From the NCBI GenBank assembly GCA_020718905.1, contig DYRD01000002.1, positions 40,047-82,354 on the forward strand: a stretch of DNA of 42,308 nt, read 5' to 3'. Shown piece by piece: positions 18,128 through 26,778 of this stretch. The translations under genes and the position numbers were made by a program. Below the pieces are notes generated by a model that ran no database searches, was not told where the DNA came from, and saw only the letters and a list, made by a program, of their open reading frames with translations. Within the stretch, counting starts at the first letter, position 1; every line of letters begins with the position of its first letter. Origin of the DNA: Syntrophus aciditrophicus (GTDB lineage: Bacteria; Desulfobacterota; Syntrophia; Syntrophales; UBA8958).

Positions 18128-21100
18128 ATAAAAAAGCGATTGTCCCCCTTACTCTGCTTGCCTCGATCCTGGTGCTTGCCGGAATCGTGGTTTGGCTCTT
18201 CTATACCGAGACGGGGGCCCAATATCTTGTCAACCGCCTCATTCGTTTCGTTCCCGCCAAAATAGAAACCGCCGGGATTTCGGGAACCCTGGCGTCAGAG
18301 CTTGCCGTTCGTGACCTGCGGATTATTAGCATTACTGAAGGACATCGGCTTACGATCGGAAAGGCGAGCGTGCAATGGCGGCCCTGGGAACTCCCCCTGG
18401 GAAAGGTCGTGCTGGCTAAGCTGATTTTGCGGGAGGTTTCCCTTCAGGATGGTCGTCCCGATGACCCTATCGGCTTGACCTGGCCCCGATTACCGGAAGC
18501 GCTGTCATGGTTTCAGGGACGTATCGATCAGCTCGAGATCCGGGGGCTTGTCTACCGGAGCGGCAGCCGGGAGACCCTTATCCAGAAGGCCGATTGCCGA
18601 GTTGACTACTCATACGGCTTTGCCCGCATCCACGACCTGTTTATGGAAAGTATGGCCGGGAAAATGACGGGAGCCATCCAGACCCATCTGATGAGCCCCT
18701 TCCTCGTTGCCGATATCAAGATCGAACCGAAAGGGTCTTCATGGCCCATGACAGTGCTCCAGGCCCGGCTTCGGGATCCTGACCGATCAATGTATGTCAA
18801 CGGACCATTCACGGCCAAGATCTTCGACGGCCTTAAGGAGCGGTTCACTCTTAATGGCGGCGTTTCCGTCGATCGCCATGCCCTCACTTTCGCGGGCCTA
18901 TCCCTGAAGGAAAATGGACGTAAGGGCGCCGTCAAGGGCGAGGGGAAGGTCGATTTTTCCCGAGCTGTGACGTTTATCCAGGGGGTCGTGAAGGCCGAGG
19001 AGCTCGACCTCACCCGAGAGGCGGGTGTAGAATGCCGTCTTACGGGAAACCTCGACATTGCGGGTAATCTCTCTTCCTATCAGGGGCGTTTCCGCCTGCG
19101 GCCGTATTTTACTGCCGGGGATTCGGGAGAAGCCTCCGGCGTTTTTTCCGGGGATCGGGACCGGGTAAGCATCGAAGAGCTGCGCATGAACCTTGACCTT
19201 GGTAAAGGGACGATCAGCGGTCGCATGCATGTCAACTGGGAAAAGGGTCTTGCCGCTACGGCAACGCTTCACGCAAGAAAGATAGACCCTTCCCGGAAGG
19301 TGCCCGATTTGCGGGGAGAAATCAATGCCGACTTGGAAGGGTCCTTCCGCAGGCCCCCGGGGGCTTCCGTGGAGGCGGACGTGAAAGGCCGGCTTCTCGG
19401 CAGCCAGTTGATGGGTAAACAATTAACCGGGACGGTTAAAGCCCGCTGGAAAGACGAAAGCCTCAAGCTCGATGACCTGAGCTTGCAGGGAGACGGGTTC
19501 TACGTCCGCGCCCGGGGTGCTGCGCGGGACCGTATCCTCTATGAGGCGCGAGTTACAAAGCTTTCCCGCCTGCTGCCGAAGGCGGAAGGGCAATTTCAGG
19601 GCCAGGGATGGTTTCGGTTGCACAACCGCCTCCTCTCCGGAAAGCTTGTCGCTGCGGGAAAAGGGATTGCTGTTGATCGCACAACGGTCGAGTCCTTGAC
19701 GGCAGATCTTTCCCTTGCCGAGGGTGGGAACAAGGACCTCCAGGCTAGGGTGACGGCGAAAAATCTGTCCCTGTGGGAGACGAGGTGGCGGGATGCCGAG
19801 CTGAAGGTAGGAGGAACAAGGAGCCGGCACCGTGCCGAGCTGACGTTCATGGGCCCGGAAAACGGCATACGGATTCAGGCTGCCGGTTCGTACCAGCAAG
19901 CGGTCTGGACCGGAATAATCGAGGATGTCCTCTGGGACAGCAAACGCTTCGGTTCCCTGGCCATTGTCAAGCCGGCGGACATTGTGGTCACAAGGCATGC
20001 CTTTTCCCTTTCCCCCCTCCTTCTGGCCGGACGCGGAGGGGAACAATTGGAATTGGCCGCCCGTATGGATGGTCAAAAAAAACAGGAGTCCCTGTCCGCC
20101 GGATGGCAGGATTTCGAGCTTGGCCGGGTGACCTTTTTTGCCGCCGACACGGAGATGGCCGGTAAGACTACCGGGAAAATACAGGTAAACTGGCCGGGAA
20201 GGGCACGATTCCGCATGTCCGGAGCGGCGATGGTCAAGGGAGAAGTATCCCACGGGACATGGAAGCTTCCCGTTCGGGAGGGTCAGACCCGCATCCGCTG
20301 GGATGAAAGGGGCTTGGACGTGAGACAATCCCTCGACTTGGGAGCAAAGGGAAAGGTTACGGCGGTATTGTCCTCTGCGGCGCCGCCGGCCGGGGCGATG
20401 CCCGGGGAAGGAACCTTTCAGATACGCCTTGCAGATATGGATCTTCAACTTATCAAACCCTTGCTGCCGGCGTCGCTGGAGACGGAAGGCCGTCTCTCCG
20501 GGCAAGCGGACGGCCAACTGCTGCCGCAACAGCGGTTTACTATGAAGGGGCAGTCAACGGTTTCAGGGGGGGCTTGGAGGATCGCCTACCCGAAAGGGAA
20601 GGTGCAGCTTTCCCAGGAGCGTCTTGCCCTTGCCTGGAACTGGCAGGACGACGCCCTGCGGGGGACGCTGGAGGGCAAGCTCGTAAACCACGGTGAAATA
20701 CGCTCCACCTTCAGCTTGCCGATCAAGGCGCAAATCCCGCTGAAAATGGACAAAGCAGGACCTCTTGCCATTGCCGCCAAGGGAGACCTCCGAGAAAAAG
20801 GATTGCTCAGCGCCCTCTTTCCCGGAACAGTCCGAGAAACTCACGGTCAACTGGTCATGGATCTGGCCATGACCGGATCATGGCAATCTCCTGCCTATCA
20901 GGGGACGGTCCGTCTGGACCGGGCCGGAGCTTATGTCCCGGCTACGGGAATAAGCCTTGAGGATGTAAGCGCCGTAGTAAGATTCTTCCGGGACCGGATC
21001 GAGATCGAACAGGCCTCCGCCCGTTCCGGGGACGGCAGCATCAAAGGGAAGGCGACGCTCTGGTATGGAGACAGAAAAATACAGCGCATCAAGGGTTCCT

Positions 21101-22050
21101 TGGCGGGGGAGAGGTTTCAGGCCGCCTACCTTCCGGAGCTCCAAATAATAGCGAATCCCCGTCTCACTTTCGAAGGAACCACCGCGCTGCTGATCCTGCG
21201 CGGGGCTATCGATGTCCCGGAAGGGCGGTACACCGAGTCCAAAGAACCCGGTATGATCCAGACAAGCCGGGATGTCCGGGTCCTGGACAGGGGAGAAAAA
21301 AGACCCAGTCCCTCCCCCGTTGCGATGGATATTGACCTCTCCATTAGTTTGGGGGAAAAGGTTTTCATGAAAACCCGAGATATTGAAGGGAGGTTTACCG
21401 GCAAGATGACCGCTGTCGGCAGGAGGCTGGATAATCTCCGCACCCGCGGCGAGATCCACATCACCCAGGGAACTCTCTATGCGGCAGATGCCAAGCTTCC
21501 CATTGAAAGGGGCCACATCTTCTTCAAGGACAAGCCCTTTCCCCTTGCTTCCCTTGATATCCTGGCGGTAAAGACGGTCGGTGATGTTCGGGCGGGATTG
21601 CTTGTGACCGGCACCATTCGCACCCCCGTCGTAACCCTCTATTCTGTGCCCTCCATGTCGGACCAGGACGTACTCGCCCATATCGTCTTCGGTACGAGCT
21701 ATACCGGCGACAAAATCCAGGTCACGACGCTGCTGAAATCGGCAGGAATGTTTCTTGCCCAGGGAAAATCGGGGGGGCTCGAAGACAGCCTGAGAAAAAG
21801 CGCCGGTCTGGAGATCGGGGGGCTGACTTCCCCTAATCGCTCGAAGCAGGGAAGGACCGATATGACCACTTCTCTATCCCTGGTGGGCCAGTATTTGTCG
21901 CCCCAGCTCTATGTCGGTCTGGGGTGGGCCCTCTTCAGCGATGATATCCTGTATGTCATGAAATATTCCCTCACGAAACAATGGGAAGTGGAAACGAAGG
22001 CGGGAACGCAGAGCAGCATCGATCTCTTTTTCAAGATCGACTTCGATTGA
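18124..22050 (+). CDS. tamB: TamB-type translocation/assembly module protein (DUF490)
   Basis: 1308 aa, a normal TamB size. An N-terminal membrane anchor (PLTLLASILVLAGIVVWLF) is followed by a very long beta-rich AsmA/TamB repeat region (a beta-taco groove) and the C-terminal DUF490 domain with ARSGDGSIKGKATL, PRLTFEGTTALLILRG and DVLAHIVFG. It spans the periplasm and works with TamA, its 4-nt-overlapping upstream partner. The longest gene in the window and uninterrupted. Its stop codon TGA shares bases with the first bases of the repeat element at 22049. Confidence 0.94.
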   Translation: MNKKAIVPLTLLASILVLAGIVVWLFYTETGAQYLVNRLIRFVPAKIETAGISGTLASELAVRDLRIISITEGHRLTIGKASVQWRPWELPLGKVVLAKLILREVSLQDGRPDDPIGLTWPRLPEALSWFQGRIDQLEIRGLVYRSGSRETLIQKADCRVDYSYGFARIHDLFMESMAGKMTGAIQTHLMSPFLVADIKIEPKGSSWPMTVLQARLRDPDRSMYVNGPFTAKIFDGLKERFTLNGGVSVDRHALTFAGLSLKENGRKGAVKGEGKVDFSRAVTFIQGVVKAEELDLTREAGVECRLTGNLDIAGNLSSYQGRFRLRPYFTAGDSGEASGVFSGDRDRVSIEELRMNLDLGKGTISGRMHVNWEKGLAATATLHARKIDPSRKVPDLRGEINADLEGSFRRPPGASVEADVKGRLLGSQLMGKQLTGTVKARWKDESLKLDDLSLQGDGFYVRARGAARDRILYEARVTKLSRLLPKAEGQFQGQGWFRLHNRLLSGKLVAAGKGIAVDRTTVESLTADLSLAEGGNKDLQARVTAKNLSLWETRWRDAELKVGGTRSRHRAELTFMGPENGIRIQAAGSYQQAVWTGIIEDVLWDSKRFGSLAIVKPADIVVTRHAFSLSPLLLAGRGGEQLELAARMDGQKKQESLSAGWQDFELGRVTFFAADTEMAGKTTGKIQVNWPGRARFRMSGAAMVKGEVSHGTWKLPVREGQTRIRWDERGLDVRQSLDLGAKGKVTAVLSSAAPPAGAMPGEGTFQIRLADMDLQLIKPLLPASLETEGRLSGQADGQLLPQQRFTMKGQSTVSGGAWRIAYPKGKVQLSQERLALAWNWQDDALRGTLEGKLVNHGEIRSTFSLPIKAQIPLKMDKAGPLAIAAKGDLREKGLLSALFPGTVRETHGQLVMDLAMTGSWQSPAYQGTVRLDRAGAYVPATGISLEDVSAVVRFFRDRIEIEQASARSGDGSIKGKATLWYGDRKIQRIKGSLAGERFQAAYLPELQIIANPRLTFEGTTALLILRGAIDVPEGRYTESKEPGMIQTSRDVRVLDRGEKRPSPSPVAMDIDLSISLGEKVFMKTRDIEGRFTGKMTAVGRRLDNLRTRGEIHITQGTLYAADAKLPIERGHIFFKDKPFPLASLDILAVKTVGDVRAGLLVTGTIRTPVVTLYSVPSMSDQDVLAHIVFGTSYTGDKIQVTTLLKSAGMFLAQGKSGGLEDSLRKSAGLEIGGLTSPNRSKQGRTDMTTSLSLVGQYLSPQLYVGLGWALFSDDILYVMKYSLTKQWEVETKAGTQSSIDLFFKIDFD

Positions 22051-22195
22051 CGGCTTCGTAAAAGGTCCGGATGCGGCGTGGCGCTGCATCCGGACCCGTA
22101 GCAAGCACGGGGCAGGCTTGCTGCGAAGTATGTCAAGTACGCCTCATTCCTCAGTATTTGCGCGCCTTGCCTGCGGATCTTTTTACGAAGCCGTC
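22049..22195. repeat. Dispersed element with inverted ends, long copy
   Basis: 147 bp bounded by GACGGCTTCGTAAAA and its exact reverse complement TTTTACGAAGCCGTC. It fills the whole gap between the convergent tamB and cdaA genes and shares sequence with the copy at 14928-15027. The tamB stop lies in its first bases and the cdaA stop is 2 nt past its end. As RNA the ends could pair on either strand, so it may act as a two-way terminator. Confidence 0.85.
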
Positions 22196-22197
22196 AA

Positions 22198-23679
22198 TTA
22201 TGGCCAACTTTTCCACTTTTTTACGGGCTCCTCTTGATTAGTTCTTTTTTTCGTTTTGATCGTTACCTCAACCGTAGGCGGTTTACCGCCCTCAAACCTG
22301 ACATTCGGCGGATAGCGGAGGACGGCTGCGAAGCTGGTCCGTTCGGCAATTTTCGAGAGATCGATGGGTTCGGTCTGAATCTTAATCTTTCCCTGGGTAG
22401 CGGCGACGCCGGGAACGATGACCCGCACTGCCGACGGGGAGGCGGATATTTCCTGGACGGCGATTCCCCGGGGAGGCTTCCCGGTAGTGGGGACGGCAAC
22501 GGGTATGGAAACGGCAACGAAACGGGAGGCCGTAATTGTAACCTCCGGGGGGATAACTGCTACTACGGTAAGACTTGATGGGGCCTTCACCATCTCCCGG
22601 GTGAGAATAATTGCCTGTTTCCCCTCACGAATATCACCTAATTTCACAGATATTTTAAGTGTTTCCGGATCAAGGAGCTGAAATGCCTGAGTGGGTCCGG
22701 AGAGGATCACTTTTGCTTCCGTAAGCTTGGGATCTTCAAGGATGTACTGGCGGGAGACGTTGAGATACTCAATGGGAATGAGGAAGTCGCGGCGGACAGA
22801 TTCTTTCTGGTAGCCGAAAACAACCCACAGGATGCATGCCAGCGCCAGGGCGATTACCTTTTCCCGGGTGTTCTTCTTGATTTCCTGCGATAAGCGCGAT
22901 GTCTTCCCTTGCTCGGGCGACATTTCCCGATAGAAGGTCTCCAATTCGTTTTGCAGGGCCGCTGCGCCGCTCAAGGCCTGAATCCTCTCGTTCCGGGCGA
23001 TAGAAATGGTGCCCCGTTCTTCCGACACGACGATGCAGAGGGCGTCGGAACGCTCGGCAAGGCCCAGGGCGGCGGTATGGCGCAGGCCCGTCGCGCCGAT
23101 CCGCTCCATATTCGTTGACAGGGGCAGGTGACAGCCGAAACGGGTGATGCGGTTCCCATAAATGATGACGGCGCCGTCGTGCCCCGGGGAGTGGGGATCG
23201 AAGATGCTTTCGAGGAGGGCCTGACTGAGCAGACCGTACAGTTTTGTGCCGCCGCTGATGTGCCTGTCCAGGGGGTCGTCTCCCCCCAGCACGATCAGGG
23301 CGCCCCTATGATTTCTCGCCAGGTTTGCCACCGTTGCCGCAAGCACTTCCGTTTCCTCATGTTGAGGGCCGGCGGATCGCGCCTGTTTATTGAGGCGACC
23401 GATAATGGCGAGGCGCTCGAAGAACCTGCGCAGGTCTTCCTGAAAAATGACAACGAGCACAAAGAGCAAGATAGCGAAGAAACCCTGAAGCACAACCGTT
23501 GTCAAGTAGAGCTGAAAGAAGCGTGCCGTGACGTAGACGGCGCTGATGCCGACCAGGACGAAACGAGAGGCCCGCTCTTTAAACCAGACGAGGAGGGCAT
23601 AGATCATCAGGGAAACAATGATGATATCAAGAACATCTTGGATTCTGAGATTATTGATTATGGAGATTATCGTCTGCAT
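22198..23679 (-). CDS. cdaA: Membrane diadenylate cyclase fused to a YbbR/CdaR regulator
   Basis: 493 aa, about 220 longer than CdaA alone. Residues ~13-85 hold transmembrane helices, ~100-245 a DAC (DisA_N) domain with HDGA (167-170), and ~275-290 another transmembrane helix. From ~300 onwards come YbbR-type beta domains. DAC domains join two ATP into c-di-AMP, a messenger for osmotic and envelope control. In Firmicutes CdaA and its YbbR-domain regulator CdaR are separate neighbouring genes; here they form one polypeptide. The usual TRHR ATP-binding motif reads LRHT (199-202). It has its own promoter overlapping a DnaA box, and converges on tamB. Confidence 0.9.
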   Translation of the reverse strand: MQTIISIINNLRIQDVLDIIIVSLMIYALLVWFKERASRFVLVGISAVYVTARFFQLYLTTVVLQGFFAILLFVLVVIFQEDLRRFFERLAIIGRLNKQARSAGPQHEETEVLAATVANLARNHRGALIVLGGDDPLDRHISGGTKLYGLLSQALLESIFDPHSPGHDGAVIIYGNRITRFGCHLPLSTNMERIGATGLRHTAALGLAERSDALCIVVSEERGTISIARNERIQALSGAAALQNELETFYREMSPEQGKTSRLSQEIKKNTREKVIALALACILWVVFGYQKESVRRDFLIPIEYLNVSRQYILEDPKLTEAKVILSGPTQAFQLLDPETLKISVKLGDIREGKQAIILTREMVKAPSSLTVVAVIPPEVTITASRFVAVSIPVAVPTTGKPPRGIAVQEISASPSAVRVIVPGVAATQGKIKIQTEPIDLSKIAERTSFAAVLRYPPNVRFEGGKPPTVEVTIKTKKRTNQEEPVKKWKSWP

Positions 23680-23705
23680 CGTGATCCCTGATTGATACTA
23701 TTGTC

Positions 23706-23735
23706 TTTATGTGGATAAGCCGCCATGAAAGTCAA
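23706..23735 (-). promoter_or_regulatory. cdaA promoter overlapping a perfect DnaA box
   Basis: Minus-strand TTGACT (23730-23735), an 18-nt spacer and CATAAA (23706-23711). The spacer and -10 contain TTATCCACA (23710-23718), the full 9-nt DnaA box. The promoter match is moderate and the box exact. Confidence 0.45.
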
Positions 23736-23787
23736 GAAGAGAGCTTGACGGCAACGGGCAGCAGACAATTCGCGGACAGCATTTCCA

Positions 23788-23816
23788 TTGACTCGCGGAC
23801 AACTAAGGATTATAGT
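23788..23816 (+). promoter_or_regulatory. Sigma-70-type promoter of the small secreted ORF / sir2 unit
   Basis: TTGACT (23788-23793), a 17-nt spacer and TATAGT (23811-23816), both 5 of 6 to consensus, about 30 nt before the AAGGAGG ribosome site of the next ORF. Confidence 0.65.
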
Positions 23817-23853
23817 TTTTCAAATTTCTCTTTGGCCGGAAGGAGGGTCGTAT

Positions 23854-23976
23854 ATGAAAAAGGCGCTCCACCTTGCCATGGGCGTCCTTTTTCTACTGGT
23901 TGTTTTCTGTTCGGTGGCCTCCGCCAAGATGTTTCTCGGGGAAGGGACAATCGAGGCAAAAGAACCGTCGGGTTGA
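23854..23976 (+). CDS. Small secreted protein, 40 aa, possibly truncated
   Basis: ATG with AAGGAGG 8 nt upstream and a good promoter, so it is probably translated. MKKALHLAMGVLFLLVVFCSVASAK is a signal peptide cut after SVASA, leaving only ~16 residues. After the TGA, a reading frame one step over continues plausibly (VEAAVEYPIKKDDIVYS) into the sir2 start. The gene may thus have lost its original 3' part or carry a frameshift. No family recognised. Confidence 0.5.
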   Translation: MKKALHLAMGVLFLLVVFCSVASAKMFLGEGTIEAKEPSG

Positions 23977-24028
23977 GGCGGCGGTCGAATATCCCATCAA
24001 GAAAGATGATATCGTGTATTCTCCACCC

Positions 24029-24820
24029 ATGAGCCAAGAGAGCTTACATAACGGGATTAACCAAACGGCAGCGTTGATTGCCAAAGCCGGGAAAGTAGTC
24101 GTTTTTACGGGAGCGGGGGTCAGTACGGAGTCGGGTATTCCCGATTTCCGCAGCCCCGGAGGTCTTTGGTCCAAGTTTGACCCCGACGATTTTACCATCG
24201 AGCGCTTTCTGTACAGCCCGGAAACACGAAAAAGGCAATGGAAATCTCTGCTCGACGGAGGGATCTTTGCTCAAGCCCAGCCCAATGCCGCCCACAAGGC
24301 CATCGCCTGGCTGGAAAACATCGGAAAGCTGTCCTGTGTGATTACCCAGAATGTGGACAACCTGCACCAGAAGGCGGGTAACAGCCCCGACAAGGTACAT
24401 GAACTTCACGGCAATATGAAGTGGCTCAAGTGTCTCGATTGTTTTGAGCGATATCCGTTGGAGGACCTGCTCGCGAGATTCCGCGAGACCGAGGAGGTCC
24501 CGGGCTGCGGTCGTTGTCAGGGGATTCTGAAGCCCGATGTGATCTTTTTCGGAGAGTCCCTGCCAACCCAAACATTGAAGGATGCAACCTCTGCGGCCAG
24601 TAACTGCGATCTCCTTATCGTCATCGGTTCCTCCCTCGTCGTCTATCCGGCGGCTTACATCCCCCTCTACGCCAAGGGAGGGGGGGCAAAGCTGGTGATT
24701 ATCAATAAGGCGGAAACCTCCTATGACGCCAATGCCGATGTGGTGATCCATAGGGGCGCAGGTGCGGTGATGGATAGGATCGTAACGGTCATGCAGCAAC
24801 TGGACGCCCCATGTGCCTGA
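24029..24820 (+). CDS. Sir2-family NAD-dependent protein deacylase (sirtuin)
   Basis: 263 aa. NAD-binding and catalytic motifs are complete: GAGVSTESGIPDFRSPGGLW, TQNVDNLHQKAG with the catalytic His in HELHGNMKWLKC, and GSSLVVYPAA. A four-Cys zinc site is seen as CLDC and CGRC. It removes acyl groups from lysines using NAD+. The ORF track extends the N-terminus over the small secreted ORF. I use ATG 24029 because homology starts there, although no good ribosome site precedes it. The stop overlaps the NRDE gene start by 10 nt. Confidence 0.92.
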   Translation: MSQESLHNGINQTAALIAKAGKVVVFTGAGVSTESGIPDFRSPGGLWSKFDPDDFTIERFLYSPETRKRQWKSLLDGGIFAQAQPNAAHKAIAWLENIGKLSCVITQNVDNLHQKAGNSPDKVHELHGNMKWLKCLDCFERYPLEDLLARFRETEEVPGCGRCQGILKPDVIFFGESLPTQTLKDATSAASNCDLLIVIGSSLVVYPAAYIPLYAKGGGAKLVIINKAETSYDANADVVIHRGAGAVMDRIVTVMQQLDAPCA

Positions 24821-25579
24821 TCATCCTTTCCTGGCGGACCCGCACCGATTTTCCCCTGATTCTCGCAGCCAACCGGTATGAGTTCTATGACCGGCCTTCG
24901 CTGCCGGCCGATTTCTGGCCGGACCATCCCGACATTCTGGGGGGGCGGGACCTTAAGGAAGGGGGAACCTGGCTGGGGATCACCAGAAAGGGACGCATTG
25001 CCGCCCTGACCAATTATCGTGATCCCCTTTCCATGCGAGGGAATGCTCCTTCCCGGGGCTGGCTGGTCCGGGATTTTCTTACTGGCCACGACCGGCCGGG
25101 AGACTACCTGGAACGATTCCAACTGGAGGCCCCCCGTTATAATGGTTTCAGCGTGCTTCTTGGAGACGGCTCGGGGCTGTATTATCTTTCCAATCGTGGC
25201 GGTGGAGGCGTCACCCCCCTTGCCCCCGGTATCCACGGCCTCAGCAACCACCTCCTTGACACGCCCTGGCCCAAGGTCGGGAAGGCCAGGGAGCGCTTCC
25301 GCAGCGCCATCGCCGGGAAGAACAGTCCCCCTGCTGACTGATTCCTCGCGGCCCGAAGATGGCGATCTACCCGAGACGGGGATCGGATTGGAGTGGGAAC
25401 GCATCCTGTCGTCCGTTTTCATCGCTATTCCTGTTTACGGGACCAGGTCTTCCACGGTGTTGATGATGGATCGCTTTGGCCGCGTCCTCTTCGAAGATCG
25501 ACAATTTGACGGGAATGCCGGTGCCTGTATGACTGCCCGTTTTGCGTTTGCTCTGGAGGGAAACAATGTCGAGATGTGA
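24811..25579 (+). pseudogene. NRDE-domain (TANGO2-like) protein, frameshifted
   Basis: It begins MCLIILSW...LILAANRYEFYDRP, the NRDE (Asn-Arg-Asp-Glu) signature of the TANGO2 family of poorly understood NTN-like proteins linked to haem handling in eukaryotes. GGTWLGITRKGRIAALTNYR follows. The frame ends early at 25341. Dropping one C in the run 25327-25331 restores the C-terminus (TGIGLEWERILSSVFI, YGTRSSTVLMMD) to 25579. One extra base, so damage or sequencing error. It overlaps sir2 upstream and the nudix gene downstream by 14 nt. Confidence 0.8.
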
Positions 25580-25997
25580 ATATCCGCAAAAACCGATCGT
25601 AGGCGTAGGCGCCATTGTCGTGAAGGAAGGGAAGGTGCTCCTCGTGAAGCGGGCCGCCCCTCCGAGCCGGGGCTTGTGGGCGATCCCCGGCGGGTCGCTG
25701 GAGCTGGGAGAAACCATCCAGAGCGGGGCGGAACGGGAAATACTTGAAGAAACGGGCATTCGGATCAGGGCGGGGACCCCGGTATATACCTTTGATTTTC
25801 TGGAATATGACGCAAAAAATCGGCTTCAGTATCATTTTGTCATTGTCGATGTGGAGGCCGAGTATGTGTCGGGAGAGATACAGGCTGCCGATGACGCCCT
25901 CGCTGCCCGCTGGTCCTCCCCGGAGGATTTGGAGGGGTTGCCTGTATCCGTAAACACTCTGAAGATTCTTAGGGCCAGGGGGTTTATTTCTTCTTGA
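25566..25997 (+). CDS. Nudix hydrolase
   Basis: 143 aa with a complete Nudix box (GSLELGETIQSGAEREILEETGI) that binds Mg2+ and cleaves nucleoside-diphosphate-linked compounds. The fold begins VGVGAIVVKEGKVLLVKRA, as in ADP-ribose pyrophosphatases and MutT relatives; the substrate cannot be told. ATG 25566 (MSRCEYPQ) follows GGAGGG, so I prefer it to the earlier start in the ORF track. ADP-ribose hydrolysis would suit a sirtuin neighbour, but that is inference. Confidence 0.85.
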   Translation: MSRCEYPQKPIVGVGAIVVKEGKVLLVKRAAPPSRGLWAIPGGSLELGETIQSGAEREILEETGIRIRAGTPVYTFDFLEYDAKNRLQYHFVIVDVEAEYVSGEIQAADDALAARWSSPEDLEGLPVSVNTLKILRARGFISS

Positions 25998-26081
25998 AAT
26001 CCATGGGCATTTTAATTTAAGATGGCCGAGTGGAATCATGTCTTAGGGGGTCGAACGAATCATAATGATAAGGAGGTCTTT

Positions 26082-26774
26082 ATGAAGAGAATGACGGGTT
26101 ATCTGGTTATGGCAATGATTGCGGTGGCGCTAGTTATGCCTGCGGTGGCGAAAGCGACTCCGAAGGTGGAAGGGGAAATCAAGGCGGTCCTGAAAAAACA
26201 CGGCGAGCTCTATAAGGCGAGGGATCTCAAAGGGATCATGAACCTCTATGCAAAAGGACCGGAGGTCATGTCCATCGGTTCCGAGGAAGGGAAAGTCGCC
26301 ATCGGACAAGGGCAGATCAGCGCCGAATACAAGAAGTCCTTTGTGGCGATTGCCGAGCTGAAATCCATAAGCAGCAGCAATTTTAAGATGTCCGTCTCCG
26401 GAAACGTTGCCTGGGTCTATCTCCAGATCAAGGCCAGCCTGGTCTTTGCTCAGGGGGGCAAGCCGCTGGATGTCAAAGGTCACTTCACGGCGGTCTTAAA
26501 GAAAGATGGTAAACAATGGAAGTTTGTCCAGACCCATTTTTCCGAGGTTGCCAGACCGCTGGTGATCACTTTTGAAGAGATAGACGTCAACAAGGATGGC
26601 AAGATCGATTACAAGGAGATGACCGTTGTGATCCCGGGAATGACGCCGGAACAGTTCAAGTCCCTGGACAGGAATAAAGACGGCTTCATTACCAAGGATG
26701 AATACCAGGGCTACATGACGGACGAGCAGACGCAGGTCGTCTGGGCCCGTCCCCATAATATATCTTTTAGGTGA
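26082..26774 (+). CDS. Secreted NTF2-like (SnoaL-type) protein with two EF-hands
   Basis: 230 aa. The signal peptide MKRMTGYLVMAMIAVALVM is cut near AKA. Residues ~25-160 form an NTF2/SnoaL-type domain (KKHGELYKARDLKGIMNLYA ... VSGNVAWVYLQIKASLVF ... HFTAVLKKDGKQWKFVQTHFS). Two canonical Ca2+-binding EF-hand loops follow, DVNKDGKIDYKE and DRNKDGFITKDE. ATG 26082 has AAGGAGG 6 nt before it. The deacetylase gene starts 4 nt after its stop. The role is unknown, possibly a calcium-dependent exported ligand-binding protein; the domain order is unusual. Confidence 0.75.
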   Translation: MKRMTGYLVMAMIAVALVMPAVAKATPKVEGEIKAVLKKHGELYKARDLKGIMNLYAKGPEVMSIGSEEGKVAIGQGQISAEYKKSFVAIAELKSISSSNFKMSVSGNVAWVYLQIKASLVFAQGGKPLDVKGHFTAVLKKDGKQWKFVQTHFSEVARPLVITFEEIDVNKDGKIDYKEMTVVIPGMTPEQFKSLDRNKDGFITKDEYQGYMTDEQTQVVWARPHNISFR

Positions 26775-26778
26775 CGTC

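Noticed and set aside
19423-20529. 368-aa minus-strand ORF
   Set aside because: Antisense to tamB.
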